DNA of 14,777 nucleotides, taken from positions 1 through 14,777 of the forward strand of contig JBCCVW010000112.1 in assembly GCA_039194665.1 (NCBI GenBank), given 5' to 3'. This stretch comes from JABSQH01 sp039194665 (GTDB lineage: Bacteria > Actinomycetota > Acidimicrobiia > Acidimicrobiales > Ilumatobacteraceae). The notes under the pieces were generated by a model. It worked only from the letters and a program-made list of their open reading frames with translations, searched no databases and was not told the DNA's origin. A program made the translations under genes and the position numbers. This document shows positions 1 to 7,606 of the stretch, piece by piece (position 1 is the first letter of the stretch; each line of letters starts with the position of its first letter).

Positions 1-5
1 AGGCG

Positions 6-1088
6 CTACACGTCTGTCGGCGGGCGCGGGCCGGGACCGACGTAGTTGGCGGTCGGGCGAATGAGGCGGCCGGTCAGCTTCTGTTCGAGGATGTGCGCGC
101 TCCAACCAGCGGTCCGGGCGCAGGCAAACATCGCCGTGAACATGTGCGCGGGTACTTCGGCGAAGTCGAGCACCACCGCCGACCAGAACTCGACGTTCGT
201 CGCCAGCACGCGATCGGGATACCGCTCGGCGAGCTCGGCCAGGGCAGCTGCTTCGAGCGCCTCGGCGACTTCGACGCGCGCCGAGCCCAGCTCGCGGGCG
301 GTCTGGCGGAGCACCCGGGCCCGCGGGTCCTCGGCGCGGTACACGCGGTGGCCGAAACCCATCAACCGATCGCCGCGGTCCATCGCCCGCTTCACCCACG
401 CGCTGGCGTCACCTTCGTGTTCCACCTCGTCGAGCATCTGCAACACGCGCGAGGGCGCGCCGCCGTGCAGCGGACCCGACAGCGCGCCCACGGCTCCCGA
501 CAGCGAGGCCGCTGCGTCGGCGCCGGTCGATGCGATCACTCGGCCGGTGAACGTCGACGCATTCATCCCGTGCTCGGCCGCGGAGATCCAATACGCGTCG
601 ACCGCCTTGACGTGATCGGGATCCGGGTCGCCGCGCCAGCGGCGCATGAACCGTTCGGTGATGGTCTTGGAGCCGTCGATATGGCTCTGCGGGACCATCG
701 GGTGGCCGAGTCCGCGCGCCGACTGGGCGACGAACGACAGGGCCATCACCGAGGCGCGCGCCAGATCGTCGCGTAGCTGCGCAGCGTCGATGTCGAGAAT
801 CTGGCGCATCCCCCAGAACGGGGCGAGCATCGCCAACGCGCTCTGCACGTCGACACGGATGTCGCCGGAGTGGACCGGGATCGGGAACGGCTCGGCTGGC
901 GGCAGGCCCGGCTCGAAGCTGCCATCGACCAGCAGCCCCCACACCTTGCCGTAGTCGTAGGTCCCCACGAGGTCCTCGATGTCGACCCCTCGATATCGCA
1001 GCGCCCCACCTTCTCGATCGGGCTCGGCGATCGTGGTCTCGAAGGCCACGACGCCCTCGAGTCCGTGTTGCACTTCTCTGTCAGTCAT
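6..1088 (-). CDS. Citrate synthase, citrate synthase 2 (CitA-like) type
   Basis: This 360-residue protein should condense oxaloacetate and acetyl-CoA to citrate (or a methylcitrate-type reaction) in the cytosol. Visible family motifs are the LHGGAP block with His208, the GFGHRVYR block with His247, and a NVEFWSAVVLDFAEVP block with Glu300. The last sits where classical enzymes have the catalytic Asp. As I recall, the Glu is normal for the actinobacterial citrate synthase 2 group, so I do not read it as damage. The C-terminus GWSAHILEQ...RPTANYVGPGPR also fits that group. I chose the ATG at 1088 because GGAGGAG stands just upstream (about 1093-1099) and the family N-terminus begins there. The frame stays open to 1343 but that extension is Arg-rich and unlike the family. 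The gene diverges from the methyltransferase gene. A methylcitrate synthase role cannot be excluded from sequence alone. Confidence 0.93.
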   Translation of the reverse strand: MTDREVQHGLEGVVAFETTIAEPDREGGALRYRGVDIEDLVGTYDYGKVWGLLVDGSFEPGLPPAEPFPIPVHSGDIRVDVQSALAMLAPFWGMRQILDIDAAQLRDDLARASVMALSFVAQSARGLGHPMVPQSHIDGSKTITERFMRRWRGDPDPDHVKAVDAYWISAAEHGMNASTFTGRVIASTGADAAASLSGAVGALSGPLHGGAPSRVLQMLDEVEHEGDASAWVKRAMDRGDRLMGFGHRVYRAEDPRARVLRQTARELGSARVEVAEALEAAALAELAERYPDRVLATNVEFWSAVVLDFAEVPAHMFTAMFACARTAGWSAHILEQKLTGRLIRPTANYVGPGPRPPTDV

Positions 1089-1100
1089 CTCTACTCCTCC

Positions 1101-1166
1101 GTATCGTCGACCTGTTCGTCGACTCGGTCGTCGAACCCATCGTCGAGTGTCGTACGTCATCGTCGA
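1101..1166. repeat. Phased TCGTCGA repeats between divergent genes
   Basis: The core CGTCGA, always preceded by T, begins at 1105, 1117, 1129 and 1141, exactly 12 bases apart. A further copy begins at 1161. The block lies just upstream of the citrate synthase start in the gap between two divergent genes. It could be an iterated regulator site. TCGTCGA is common in this genome's coding sequence, so only the exact spacing is notable. Confidence 0.4.
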
Positions 1167-1262
1167 ACGCGTACATCGCTCCTGGCTGCCGGTGGAGCCG
1201 GCAGTGGGGCGCCCCGTTGCGCCGCTGCCGATCCTCTCACGGATCGACGGGCGGGTGCACCT

Positions 1263-1292
1263 CCTCACGTTGTGAGGCGCCATCTCACGCCA
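1263..1292 (+). promoter_or_regulatory. Three-half-site operator upstream of the methyltransferase gene
   Basis: Reading toward the methyltransferase the site is CCTCAC, 3 bases, GTGAGGCG, 4 bases, CTCACGCCA. It holds three alternating CTCAC/GTGAG half-sites that form two overlapping dyads. The same arrangement with identical spacing lies upstream of the secreted-protein gene (6177-6206, minus strand). About 24 of 30 positions match, and the differences fall in the spacers. The site ends about 50 bases before the ATG at 1343. I infer a binding site for a transcription factor that is not identified in this window. Confidence 0.65.
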
Positions 1293-1342
1293 ACAGGGCA
1301 AACAACAACGCCGGAGACGGCGACGATCTAGGAGGAACCACA

Positions 1343-2455
1343 ATGACGACTGCGACGATCAGCGACGCATCCACGACAAGCCCTGCGCCGGCGCCCGATG
1401 CAGCCGCGACGCTCACCGACCGGCTCTTCGAGTCGACCATCGGCGCGCTCGAAATGATCTCGGTCCATCTGGGTGTACAGCTCGGTCTCTATGCCCAACT
1501 GGCGGCCAACGAGACGCTGACTGAGGATGGCCTCGCCGCCGCCGCTGGGATCGCGCCCCGGTATGCCCGAGAGTGGCTCGAGCAGCAGGCGGTCGCCGGA
1601 TTCATCACCGTCGATGACACGGGCGCCGCTCCAACCCATCGGCAGTATGCGCTCCCGGCCGAGCACCGCGCCGCGCTGGTCGATGCCGAACACGGCGATC
1701 ACGTTGCCCCCTTTGCGGCGATGATCGTCGGCATCGCCAACGTCCTCGACGAGGTGATCGGCGCGTACCGCAGCGGTGGCGGCGTGCCATACGTCCACTA
1801 CGGATCCGACTTCCGGCACGGTCAGGGCGGTATCAATCGGCCGGCGTTCAGCGACGATCTCGTCGCGGCGTGGTTGCCGGCCACCGATGGTGTCGTCGAC
1901 AAGCTCTCCGCCGGCGGTCGAGTCGCCGACCTGGGGTGCGGCCATGGCTGGTCGACGATTGCCATACAGCGGGCGTGGCCTCAGGCTGACGTGATCGGCA
2001 TCGATCCCGATGCACCGTCGATTGCGGATGCGCGTGCGAATGCTGACGTTGCCGACGTCGACGTGCGCTTTGCTGCCACCACGATCGAAGCGTCGGCCGA
2101 GCTGGGTCCGTTCGACGTCGTCACCGTTCTCGAGGCGCTGCACGACATGGCCCAGCCCGCCGAGGTGCTGGCCGCAGTGCGTCGTCAACTCGCCGACGAT
2201 GGGATCGTGGTGATCGCCGACGAAGCGGTCGCTGAGACGTTTGTCGCTCCCGGCGACGAGCTCGAGCGGATGATGTACGGCTGGTCGGTGAGTCACTGCC
2301 TGCCCGCCGCAATGGCCGAACAGCCGTCGGCGGCGATCGGCACGGCGATTCGTCCCGCGACCGTCGCCGAGTTGGCTACCGAGGCCGGCTTTGCGCGGTG
2401 CGAGGTCGTCGACGTCGACGGCGGGTTCTTCCGCATCTACCGGTTGTCGAACTAA
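1343..2455 (+). CDS. Class I SAM-dependent methyltransferase with N-terminal winged-helix-like region (Rv2258c-like)
   Basis: The 370-residue protein has a low-complexity Ala/Thr/Pro head (about 1-22). A helical region follows (about 25-110, with RYAREWLEQQAVAGF) resembling the winged-helix dimerisation domain of Rv2258c-like methyltransferases. The Rossmann methyltransferase domain has motif I VADLGCGHGWS from residue 194 and an acidic ribose-binding strand VIGIDPD about 25 residues later. It should use S-adenosylmethionine in the cytosol. The acceptor is unknown. The ATG at 1343 is preceded by AGGAGG (1330-1335), and the open frame before it lacks family features. The stop TAA overlaps the stop of the convergent ATPase gene by 4 bases. 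An operator shared with the secreted-protein gene lies upstream. Confidence 0.88.
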   Translation: MTTATISDASTTSPAPAPDAAATLTDRLFESTIGALEMISVHLGVQLGLYAQLAANETLTEDGLAAAAGIAPRYAREWLEQQAVAGFITVDDTGAAPTHRQYALPAEHRAALVDAEHGDHVAPFAAMIVGIANVLDEVIGAYRSGGGVPYVHYGSDFRHGQGGINRPAFSDDLVAAWLPATDGVVDKLSAGGRVADLGCGHGWSTIAIQRAWPQADVIGIDPDAPSIADARANADVADVDVRFAATTIEASAELGPFDVVTVLEALHDMAQPAEVLAAVRRQLADDGIVVIADEAVAETFVAPGDELERMMYGWSVSHCLPAAMAEQPSAAIGTAIRPATVAELATEAGFARCEVVDVDGGFFRIYRLSN

Positions 2456-5106
2456 CGCCGGCTCACCGACCAATCCACAGCGTGCTCCGGTGCGTACTGG
2501 CACCACGTGCCGGTACGCACCGAGGCGCGCAAGTGTCGGGCCAACGAGGGCAACTCGGCGTCGATCTTCTTGATCGCCGCGCGAATTCGCCATGTCACCG
2601 TTGAACGGGCGCGCTCGGCGGCGTCTCCGGTGGTCCGCTGTCGCCCGCCGAGTCCGTGGGCGCGGCTCAACTCGTCGACGATCTGATCAAACTCGATCTG
2701 GGCTCGCTCGATGCGGCCGACGTCGTTGTGCACCTCAGCCTCCTCGAGTTCGGCCTGCAGCTCGCGGAGCCGTTCTTCGTACTGCGCTTTCGCGGTCGTG
2801 TCGATGCCATCGTCGACACCCTGCTGGTCGGCGCGCGCCCCGATCAGGTCGAGGGCGTGGATCTCGTGATCGGGCTCACCGACGAGGCGGGCGATGTCGG
2901 CGAGTCCCTTGCTGGCGGCGAGCTCGGCGCGTTCCCCGTTCCACTCGATGGCCCACGACGCGCCATGTCGGGCCATCACTGCGGACGGCGTCGTGCCGGC
3001 AGCCTCGCCCGCTGCGGCCGTTGTCGGCGGAGCCGTGGTATCAGCGCTCGACGCGAGCTCGGCGATCAGCTCGTGCACGAGAGCCGTCGAGTCACCGGGA
3101 ACGACGGTGTCGTCGTTGACGATTCGCAACGCCGCGACGAAGCGGTCGACGTGGAGTTCGCCGAGTGCCGGACACAGCGGCGCTGAACGGGCGGCGATCA
3201 GAAGCGGCGCGGCTCGGCGGGCGCTGCCGGGTGACCGCTCGGCTGCGGCAATGCCCACCCATTGCGCGGTCGCCCATCGATGGGTCAGGTCGCCGTGGTC
3301 GCGCGCTGCGTCATAACTCCGACGGAACCATCCAGCGGCTCGTTCGTGGTCGCCCGCAGCTAATGCCAAGAGCGCCAAATGGCGATCGGTGTGGTGGTGT
3401 GTGGTTTCGGGATCGATGCGGGCCAGCGCATCCTGGAGCAACGCAGCGCTGGTCGATGGCGCGTGCAGCGAGGATACGTAGGCGTGCTGCACGATGATCC
3501 ACGGGCCGACCGTCTCCATCGCGCCCGCCTCGACCCGGGCCATCGTGGCCGTGGCGCGCTCAGTTGCGTCGTCGAGCCGGCCCGCTTGGGTCAGCACCGT
3601 GGTGGCCATCACGTCGAGCTCGTCGGCGAAGGGTTGCAATCCGAGCTTCGTGACGAGTGCTCGTGCTCGCTCGATCTCGTCGAGCGCATCAGGCCAACGA
3701 CCGTCGTGTTGGTGCACCATCGCGAGCACGCGGCGGGCGATCGGTTCGCCGACCAGGCCGCCGCCGGCATCGATTGCCATCTGCGCGTACTCGACGGCAT
3801 CGGTCGGTCGGCCGATACGCATCAGCGCTGTCGCCGTGATCGCCGCCGTGTCCGGCCACCATGCGGTGGTCGAGTCGGGGGCGGCGCGCAGTAGATGCCG
3901 GCCGACGGCCGCAAACTCGGCCGCCTGCTGCTGGTTGATGATTCCCCATGCGGGCATGAACATGGCGAACGCCTGCGGGAGCAGATCGGGATCGTCGACA
4001 CACAGGCGCATCGCCACCAGCAGATCAGGAGCGAGCGAGCGCGCTCGCTCCACGACGGCGACGGACCAGTCGGTCATGCCGGTCGTGACGATGTCAGCAG
4101 CCCGCTCGGCGACGAACTCGATGTATCGGGCGCGCGTCTCGTCGAGCTCGCCGTTGGTGATGAGCTGGTCCCAGGCGAATCGCCGGAGTGTCTCCAACAA
4201 CGTGTAGCTCGTAGCTGATCCGTGCGACCGGCGAGCGATCATCGACGCGGCGTTCAGCTGGTCGATGGCGTCTGCGGTATCGAGCATCGATGCCCCGTCG
4301 ACAGCAGCGACCGCATGGGCGTGCTGCACCGTGAACGGGCTCTCGAAGATCGCTAGTCGGCGAAACAGCGACGCCAGCCGGTCGTCGAGTAGCGCGTAGC
4401 TCCATTCGATCGTGCGATGCAGGCTCTGATGCCGGCTGGTGCGCGGCGCCCGCCCACGATGGTCCATGTCGCCGGTCGTCAGCGCCTCGATCACGTCGGT
4501 GGGCCCGAGCGAGCGCAGTCGCCGAGCGGCGAGCTCGATACCGAGCGGCAGACGGTCGACTCGGTCGACGAGGCGGGCGAGGTCGGCCTCGACGGTCTCT
4601 GAGCGTTCGAGTCGGGCCCCCGCCTGTTCGGCGCGCTCGCGCAGCAACGTCACGGCGTCGGCGCCGCTCAGCGGCGACAACGGCACCACTGCCTCGTCGT
4701 CGATCTCGAGCGGCGCACGACTGGTGGCGAGGATGCGCAGGTCGGGGCAGCGGGTGAGCAGGGTCTCGACGATCGCGGCGAGCTCATCGAGAACGTGCTC
4801 GCAGTTGTCGATCACGACCAACGCGCTGTGGTCGGCCAGCCCGCTCAACGCGGCGTCGAACGAGCCGTGCCCGAGTGCGCTGGCAATCGGCGCATCGAGT
4901 CCGTCGTCGGCGCGTACTGCGGAGAGCTCGACCACGTGCACTCCATCGGGAAACTCGTCACGGATGGCCTCGGCCACGCGCAGCGCCAACCGTGTCTTGC
5001 CGACCCCTCCAGGTCCCACCACCGTGGTCAGGGGCGCGCCGACGATGCGCTGCGACAGGTCGTCGACCTGCGCGCCGCGGCCGACAAAGCTCGAACGGCC
5101 CTCCAC
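2452..5106 (-). CDS. Large STAND/NB-ARC-type ATPase with TPR-like region
   Basis: The 884-residue cytosolic protein starts almost directly with a signalling NTPase domain. SSFVGR (5-10) is followed by Walker A GPGGVGKT (31-38), Walker B LVVIDN (about 96-101), then ATSRAPL and LPLGIELAARRL, as in AfsR- and LuxR-associated STAND ATPases. A long Ala-rich helical middle (about 330-640) looks like TPR-type repeats. The last 110 residues contain a charged coiled coil (YEERLRELQAELEEAE) and a block with GLGGR and VRTGTWCQY, which I recognise as a tail of actinobacterial ATPase/adenylate-cyclase regulators. No HTH, SARP or cyclase domain is visible. The start is a GTG without a clear Shine-Dalgarno, and no in-frame ATG or GTG lies between it and the upstream gene. 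It is probably a sensor or regulator, but its ligand and output are unknown. Confidence 0.82.
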   Translation of the reverse strand: MEGRSSFVGRGAQVDDLSQRIVGAPLTTVVGPGGVGKTRLALRVAEAIRDEFPDGVHVVELSAVRADDGLDAPIASALGHGSFDAALSGLADHSALVVIDNCEHVLDELAAIVETLLTRCPDLRILATSRAPLEIDDEAVVPLSPLSGADAVTLLRERAEQAGARLERSETVEADLARLVDRVDRLPLGIELAARRLRSLGPTDVIEALTTGDMDHRGRAPRTSRHQSLHRTIEWSYALLDDRLASLFRRLAIFESPFTVQHAHAVAAVDGASMLDTADAIDQLNAASMIARRSHGSATSYTLLETLRRFAWDQLITNGELDETRARYIEFVAERAADIVTTGMTDWSVAVVERARSLAPDLLVAMRLCVDDPDLLPQAFAMFMPAWGIINQQQAAEFAAVGRHLLRAAPDSTTAWWPDTAAITATALMRIGRPTDAVEYAQMAIDAGGGLVGEPIARRVLAMVHQHDGRWPDALDEIERARALVTKLGLQPFADELDVMATTVLTQAGRLDDATERATATMARVEAGAMETVGPWIIVQHAYVSSLHAPSTSAALLQDALARIDPETTHHHTDRHLALLALAAGDHERAAGWFRRSYDAARDHGDLTHRWATAQWVGIAAAERSPGSARRAAPLLIAARSAPLCPALGELHVDRFVAALRIVNDDTVVPGDSTALVHELIAELASSADTTAPPTTAAAGEAAGTTPSAVMARHGASWAIEWNGERAELAASKGLADIARLVGEPDHEIHALDLIGARADQQGVDDGIDTTAKAQYEERLRELQAELEEAEVHNDVGRIERAQIEFDQIVDELSRAHGLGGRQRTTGDAAERARSTVTWRIRAAIKKIDAELPSLARHLRASVRTGTWCQYAPEHAVDWSVSRR

Positions 5107-5185
5107 CAGGTCATGTTCGCACGAACGCTGCCGGTCGCAGACAGGCGCGGGTCGTGATGGTGTCGGGGTGCGGCGGCGGGCCGGG

Positions 5186-6142
5186 TCACTCGGTGAGGCT
5201 CGTCGCCGGGTCGGCGGAGCGTGTCGAGCTCTCCTCGACGGCGCGTGGGACGATCAATGTGAAGGGCAGATCGGCGCGTTTGTTCTCCACGAACGTGTCG
5301 ACGCCAACGATGTGTCCCGTCGAGTTGCAGTCATGACCGAACCCGGTCGTGACCTTGATACCGCTATCGAAGATGGCGCTGTTGCTGCTCTGTAGTGACC
5401 CAACGATGCCGAACTGATCGAACTGTTTCCGGTCATCGACCACGATGCAGTACACGCCCACCGGCTCGTCCGCAGGTCGGACGATGCGGGCACTCTCAAG
5501 CCCCGGCGACGCAAACATGATCGATCCGGTCTGATGGATCGTGACCCACTCAACGCTGCGCACGTTGCGCTGAGCAAGCTGTTCGAGATCTTCCGTGTGC
5601 GCATCGATCTCGCTGCGCAGCGCGTCGATCTCGCTGTGCAGTTCGGTGAGACTGGTGGGTGAGTAGTAGCCGACGGCGTCGGCGATCACGTTGACCTGAC
5701 CCTGGTGGTTGGCGAGGGTGATGGCGCCGGTGGGGGAGAGAGCAACATCGACTTTGTTGGGGGTGGGTGACTGGCCGGGCAGCCAGTTGAGGTTGGAGGC
5801 GGTCGGTTTGGGTTGGTCGGCTGGCCAGACGCGGAGGTTGGATTGGTCGGTGGGGTTGGCGATGGTGACGTTCATCGCGATTGCGGTGGCGTCTGCGGGG
5901 ATGGTGCAGTCGCCGGTGGTGCCGGTGATCTGGACGGTGCGGTCGTCGCCGGCGGTGAGCGGAGTGTCGATGGGTCCGACGGTGTTGGGTGCTGGCCGGT
6001 CGTCGAACAGACGGCACGGGGTGATCGGCGTGAACGTGGTGTCGTCGTCCCCCGGCGCTGCGGTCGCGGTCCAGGCGGCGACGGCGAGGCTGGCCAATGC
6101 GGTCGCGGTGACGGCTGTGGCGAGGGCGGTTCGAGTCATCAT
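5186..6142 (-). CDS. Secreted Acidimicrobiia-type surface protein with TPCRLFD domain and coiled coil
   Basis: The 318-residue protein has a signal peptide: MMTR, an Ala/Leu/Val/Thr-rich core to about residue 28, and likely cleavage near TATAA-PG. Residues 37-160 hold a domain with TPCRLFDDRP, the TVGPIDTPL region, MNVTIANPT, SNLRVWP, PTPNKVDVALS and VNVIADAVGYY. I know this set of motifs from multi-copy exported proteins of Ilumatobacter and relatives. A short heptad coiled coil follows (about 162-193), then a C-terminal domain with two cysteines (VYCIV and HDCNST) that I do not recognise. Function is unknown, probably surface structure or adhesion. AAGGAG at 6153-6158 supports the first of two adjacent ATGs. 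The operator shared with the methyltransferase gene lies upstream. The STAND ATPase gene follows after 79 bases. Confidence 0.85.
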   Translation of the reverse strand: MMTRTALATAVTATALASLAVAAWTATAAPGDDDTTFTPITPCRLFDDRPAPNTVGPIDTPLTAGDDRTVQITGTTGDCTIPADATAIAMNVTIANPTDQSNLRVWPADQPKPTASNLNWLPGQSPTPNKVDVALSPTGAITLANHQGQVNVIADAVGYYSPTSLTELHSEIDALRSEIDAHTEDLEQLAQRNVRSVEWVTIHQTGSIMFASPGLESARIVRPADEPVGVYCIVVDDRKQFDQFGIVGSLQSSNSAIFDSGIKVTTGFGHDCNSTGHIVGVDTFVENKRADLPFTLIVPRAVEESSTRSADPATSLTE

Positions 6143-6176
6143 CGGTGATCGTCTCCTTGTTGAGCGGTCACCGATG

Positions 6177-6206
6177 TGGCGTGAGGCGCCGCCTCACGCT
6201 GTGAGG
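6177..6206 (-). promoter_or_regulatory. Three-half-site operator upstream of the secreted-protein gene
   Basis: On the minus strand the site reads CCTCAC, 3 bases, GTGAGGCG, 4 bases, CTCACGCCA, as at 1263-1292. Bases 6181-6197 form an 8-1-8 perfect palindrome. The site ends 34 bases before the ATG at 6142 and begins just after the stop of the SDR gene. Together with flanking GGCGC/GCGCC it could also fold as a hairpin (about 6185-6211) and help end SDR transcription, but there is no T-tract. Confidence 0.65.
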
Positions 6207-6210
6207 GCGC

Positions 6211-7056
6211 CTACACGATGGCGATCTCGCGCTCGCGGGCGCGAGCAGCGAGCCGGCCGATCAGCCACTGCGCACCACGTGGCGACACCCGAGCGGCGAT
6301 GTCGAACACATGGGCATCGGGCCCGATCAACGCCCGCCGCTTGTTCTTCAGCATCGCGCCGAGGATCCAGTTGGCCGCCTGCTCCGGGGTGCTGCGAGCA
6401 AGCTGTTCGAACTGCGTGGCGGCCTCCTCCGGATCGATGTCGACGCCCATGGCGATGGCGTTGCGGGCGATGTTGGTGCGGATGCCACCGGGGTGGATCG
6501 TGGTCGCCGACACACAACTCTCGGCGATGTCGAGTTCGGTGCGCAACGCTTCGGTGTATCCGCGAACGGCAAACTTCGAGGAGTTGTAGGCCGCCTGGCT
6601 GGGGATGCCGAGCAGTCCGAACACGCTGGAGATGTTGACCACGTGGCCTTCACCACTGGCCTCGAGATGGGGGAGGAACGATGTGGTGCCGTGGACGACA
6701 CCCCAGAAGTTGATGTCCATCACCTGACGGAAGTGCGCTTCGTCCATTTCGGCGACGTCAGCGCCGAGCGCGATACCTGCGTTGTTGATGATTGCGTTGA
6801 CCCGACCGAACTCGTCGTTGGTCTGTGCCGCCCATCCGGCTACGGCGTCCGCATCAGCGACGTCCACCTGCGTGACGGTGACGCGCACGATGCTGTGCTC
6901 GCGTACCGCGGCTGCGGTGGCTTCCACGCCAGCTTCATCGATGTCGCTGAGTGCCACATGGGCACCGCGCCGGGCGCACTCGTGGGCGAGCGCACGACCG
7001 ATGCCGGAGCCTGCTCCGGTGATGGCCACGACTCGATCGTCGAGTGTGTGGATCAT
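6211..7056 (-). CDS. Short-chain dehydrogenase/reductase (classical SDR)
   Basis: The 281-residue Rossmann oxidoreductase has the cofactor motif TGAGSGIG (13-20), NNAG (91-94), and the catalytic set Ser144, Tyr157 and Lys161 in an ISSVFG...YNSSK context. The PGGIRTN stretch follows the active site. Asp at the end of the second strand (ALSDID) suggests NAD(H) over NADP(H), though this is weak evidence. The substrate cannot be told. The C-terminal extension (HVFDIAARVSPRGAQWLIGRLA) resembles SDRs of lipid or steroid-type metabolism. The ATG at 7056 has CGAGGAA 7 bases upstream (7064-7070). It lies 103 bases downstream of the small unknown gene on the same strand, so both may belong to the unit facing the LysR gene. 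Confidence 0.93.
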   Translation of the reverse strand: MIHTLDDRVVAITGAGSGIGRALAHECARRGAHVALSDIDEAGVEATAAAVREHSIVRVTVTQVDVADADAVAGWAAQTNDEFGRVNAIINNAGIALGADVAEMDEAHFRQVMDINFWGVVHGTTSFLPHLEASGEGHVVNISSVFGLLGIPSQAAYNSSKFAVRGYTEALRTELDIAESCVSATTIHPGGIRTNIARNAIAMGVDIDPEEAATQFEQLARSTPEQAANWILGAMLKNKRRALIGPDAHVFDIAARVSPRGAQWLIGRLAARAREREIAIV

Positions 7057-7159
7057 CGGTCTGTTCCTCGGGGCATCGGCCGGATTGTCAGCGCGGTCAT
7101 CGGCGTAGTCTCGCGATACGTCGCCGCGGGCGACGAATGCGCCCAGGGTGGGTCCGCCG

Positions 7160-7450
7160 CTAGCGGCGAAACAGCGTCAACTGCATGGCCAACTTGCTGA
7201 AGGCGCGGACGCGAGCGACTTCGGGCGCCTCGCGGTCGGCGAGTACGTCGACGAGGACACGGCTGACGGGCCGATCGGTCGCGTACTTCACGATCCGGTC
7301 GATCCGTGCCTCGTGGCCCGGCAGGCCGTCGCGCTCGATGGCCCACGCCAGCTGCTCGAGATATCGCCGTGTTGTGGGGCGCGAGACGGGGCGCCGCGAT
7401 CCGGACGGCCCGCACGTGGTCGGAGCCGTGGTGGGGATCATCGCAGTCAT
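7160..7450 (-). CDS. Small protein of unknown function, divergent from lysR
   Basis: The 96-residue product has a Thr/Pro/Arg-rich head (about 1-25) and then a helical, charged region (RYLEQLAWAIERDG to KLAMQLTLFRR) with no cysteine cluster, membrane segment or signal peptide. I do not recognise the family. GGGAGG (7455-7460) stands 4 bases before the ATG, which supports a real gene. It diverges from the LysR gene and precedes the SDR gene on the same strand, so LysR control is likely. A 14-bp palindrome (7155-7168) spans its stop codon. Confidence 0.7.
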   Translation of the reverse strand: MTAMIPTTAPTTCGPSGSRRPVSRPTTRRYLEQLAWAIERDGLPGHEARIDRIVKYATDRPVSRVLVDVLADREAPEVARVRAFSKLAMQLTLFRR

Positions 7451-7520
7451 TGGGCCTCCCTTTGCGGATCGATGCGGACTGGTCCGTCCGCCGGTGATGG
7501 GTGACGTTGTCTCCTCGGTG

Positions 7521-7526
7521 ACGGTA
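7521..7526 (-). promoter_or_regulatory. Candidate -10 box for the small gene/SDR unit
   Basis: TACCGT on the minus strand, with TTTTCA 17 bases upstream as a poor -35. With this promoter the LysR operator would sit at about -45 to -75, the usual place for LysR-type activation. This is inference from spacing only. Confidence 0.35.
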
Positions 7527-7559
7527 CGGATCCGCCGCGTTCATGAAAAGCGGATATTC

Positions 7560-7589
7560 ATCAACATGTTGATAAGCGCTGCTAATCAA
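7560..7589. promoter_or_regulatory. LysR-type operator (T-N11-A) in the divergent gap
   Basis: Three half-sites occur in a row: ATCAA (7560-7564), TTGAT (7569-7573) and ATCAA (7585-7589). The first pair makes a perfect 14-bp palindrome ending at 7573. The second pair is TTGAT-N11-ATCAA, which gives the canonical LysR T-N11-A motif (T7573, A7585). The site ends 5 bases before the presumed lysR -10 box, so autorepression is likely. It lies well placed to activate the divergent small gene and SDR. Confidence 0.75.
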
Positions 7590-7594
7590 ACCGC

Positions 7595-7600
7595 TAGACT
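7595..7600 (+). promoter_or_regulatory. -10 box of lysR, leaderless
   Basis: TAGACT ends 6 bases before the GTG at 7607, so transcription should begin at or next to the start codon. There is no Shine-Dalgarno. TTGATA at 7569-7574 is too far (20-base spacer) to be a good -35. Confidence 0.55.
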
Positions 7601-7606
7601 TACACC

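Noticed and set aside
1328..2593. 421-residue minus-strand open frame opposite the methyltransferase
   Set aside because: Composition is typical of an antisense shadow in GC-rich DNA, and the plus strand has the methyltransferase motifs and ribosome binding site.
4033..4050. Perfect 18-bp palindrome GAGCGAGCGCGCTCGCTC
   Set aside because: It lies inside the STAND ATPase coding region and is explained by an ERARS codon run. There is no sign of a regulatory role.
6185..6211. Hairpin after the SDR stop as a plain terminator
   Set aside because: The matching site at 1263-1292 is not at a gene end and has the same orientation to a start codon, so an operator explains both copies better. A second role as terminator remains possible.
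7155..7168. 14-bp palindrome CGCCGCTAGCGGCG as a terminator
   Set aside because: It has no loop space beyond CTAG, no T-tract follows, and it is partly coding for the small gene's C-terminus. I mention it with that gene only.
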